Shown here: positions 5,716-5,891 of the stretch, one piece after another
Layout: every line of letters begins with the position of its first letter
How positions within the stretch are numbered: the stretch's first letter is position 1
Source: Prevotellaceae bacterium
GTDB taxonomy: Bacteria; Bacteroidota; Bacteroidia; Bacteroidales; Bacteroidaceae
Length of the DNA stretch: 5,891 nt
Assembly (NCBI GenBank): GCA_905371275.1
Contig: CAJPLH010000120.1
Location: 1 to 5,891, forward strand
Reading direction: 5' to 3'
Translations under genes and position numbers: made by a program
Notes under the pieces: generated by a model
Told to the model about the DNA's origin: nothing
Databases searched by the model: none
The model's input: the letters and a program-made list of their open reading frames with translations, nothing else

Positions 5716-5891
5716 AATCCAACACAGAGATTTTGCGAGGTCGAAGTATCAATTTCTGCGCATCAACAAAATAAAATGTCACTTTTTCGCGATTTTGTCC
5801 CTCTTTGGGTACGAATCGACCCATATACATATAGGGGTGCATCCCTAAAGAGCACCTCTCATTATGATTCTACTTTCACGGCGAAAGCCAA
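5716..5891. other. Right-hand intergenic stretch, no supported gene
   Basis: No coding region can be supported here. An ATG at 5864-5866 opens a frame running off the right edge (MILLSRRKP). On the minus strand a frame entering from the right edge ends at a TAA at 5864-5862. Either could be the edge of a neighbouring gene, but ten codons do not decide it. Confidence 0.35.
5833..5859. other. Short hairpin near the right edge
   Basis: AGGGGTGC (5833-5840) pairs with GCACCTCT (5852-5859) over 8 bp with one G-U wobble and an 11-nt loop. Neither strand has a T run after the stem, so it is not a canonical terminator. Read on the minus strand it lies 2 nt after a possible TAA (5864-5862) of a gene entering from the right, where it could serve as a 3' end structure. 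Confidence 0.4.

Noticed and set aside
5523..5774. 83-codon plus-strand open frame and overlapping minus-strand frames at 5296-5541 and 5612-5842
   Set aside because: They cross the inverted-repeat arms, have low-complexity translations, lack recognisable domains, and both strands are open by composition.

Overview
The window looks like Gram-negative chromosomal DNA, most likely Bacteroidota and perhaps Prevotellaceae. The signs are moderate GC, AT-rich leaders without Shine-Dalgarno sequences before two genes in a row, and inner-membrane phosphoethanolamine (PEtN) transferases, which act on lipid A or LPS-type glycolipids. The lineage is an inference; there is no rRNA or other marker gene here.

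Bases 1-5070 hold three tandem, same-strand paralogs of the EptA/CptA/MCR (alkaline-phosphatase superfamily) PEtN transferase family. The first is cut by the left window edge: its reading frame is open from base 1, and about 100 N-terminal residues lie outside. The second and third are complete (595 and 587 aa). Gaps of 32 and 46 bp with no visible terminator suggest one transcript. Each protein has an N-terminal membrane part (five predicted helices where complete) and a periplasmic catalytic domain that keeps the metal-binding Glu, the nucleophile Thr, the SDHGE Asp-His pair and two further His. The N-terminal halves are strongly diverged, but the last 170 residues are about 90% identical and are nearly identical in long DNA runs. 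This mosaic suggests gene conversion of the 3' part with diversification of the membrane and substrate-facing part. The copies also differ in the lipid-binding motif and in periplasmic cysteine number (one, two and six), so they may have different donors or acceptors.

Bases 5071-5891 contain no convincing gene but are rich in structure. In order they hold a long hairpin followed by T5 (the likely operon terminator), four exact-period 22-bp repeats with palindromic character, and a roughly 330-bp element with inverted-repeat arms. Each arm has an alternating pyrimidine-purine (Z-DNA-prone) tract on the outside and a perfect 25-bp inverted repeat on the inside. A short hairpin lies near the right edge. 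The 330-bp element resembles a non-autonomous (MITE-like) or regulatory repeat, but its nature cannot be settled from one copy.
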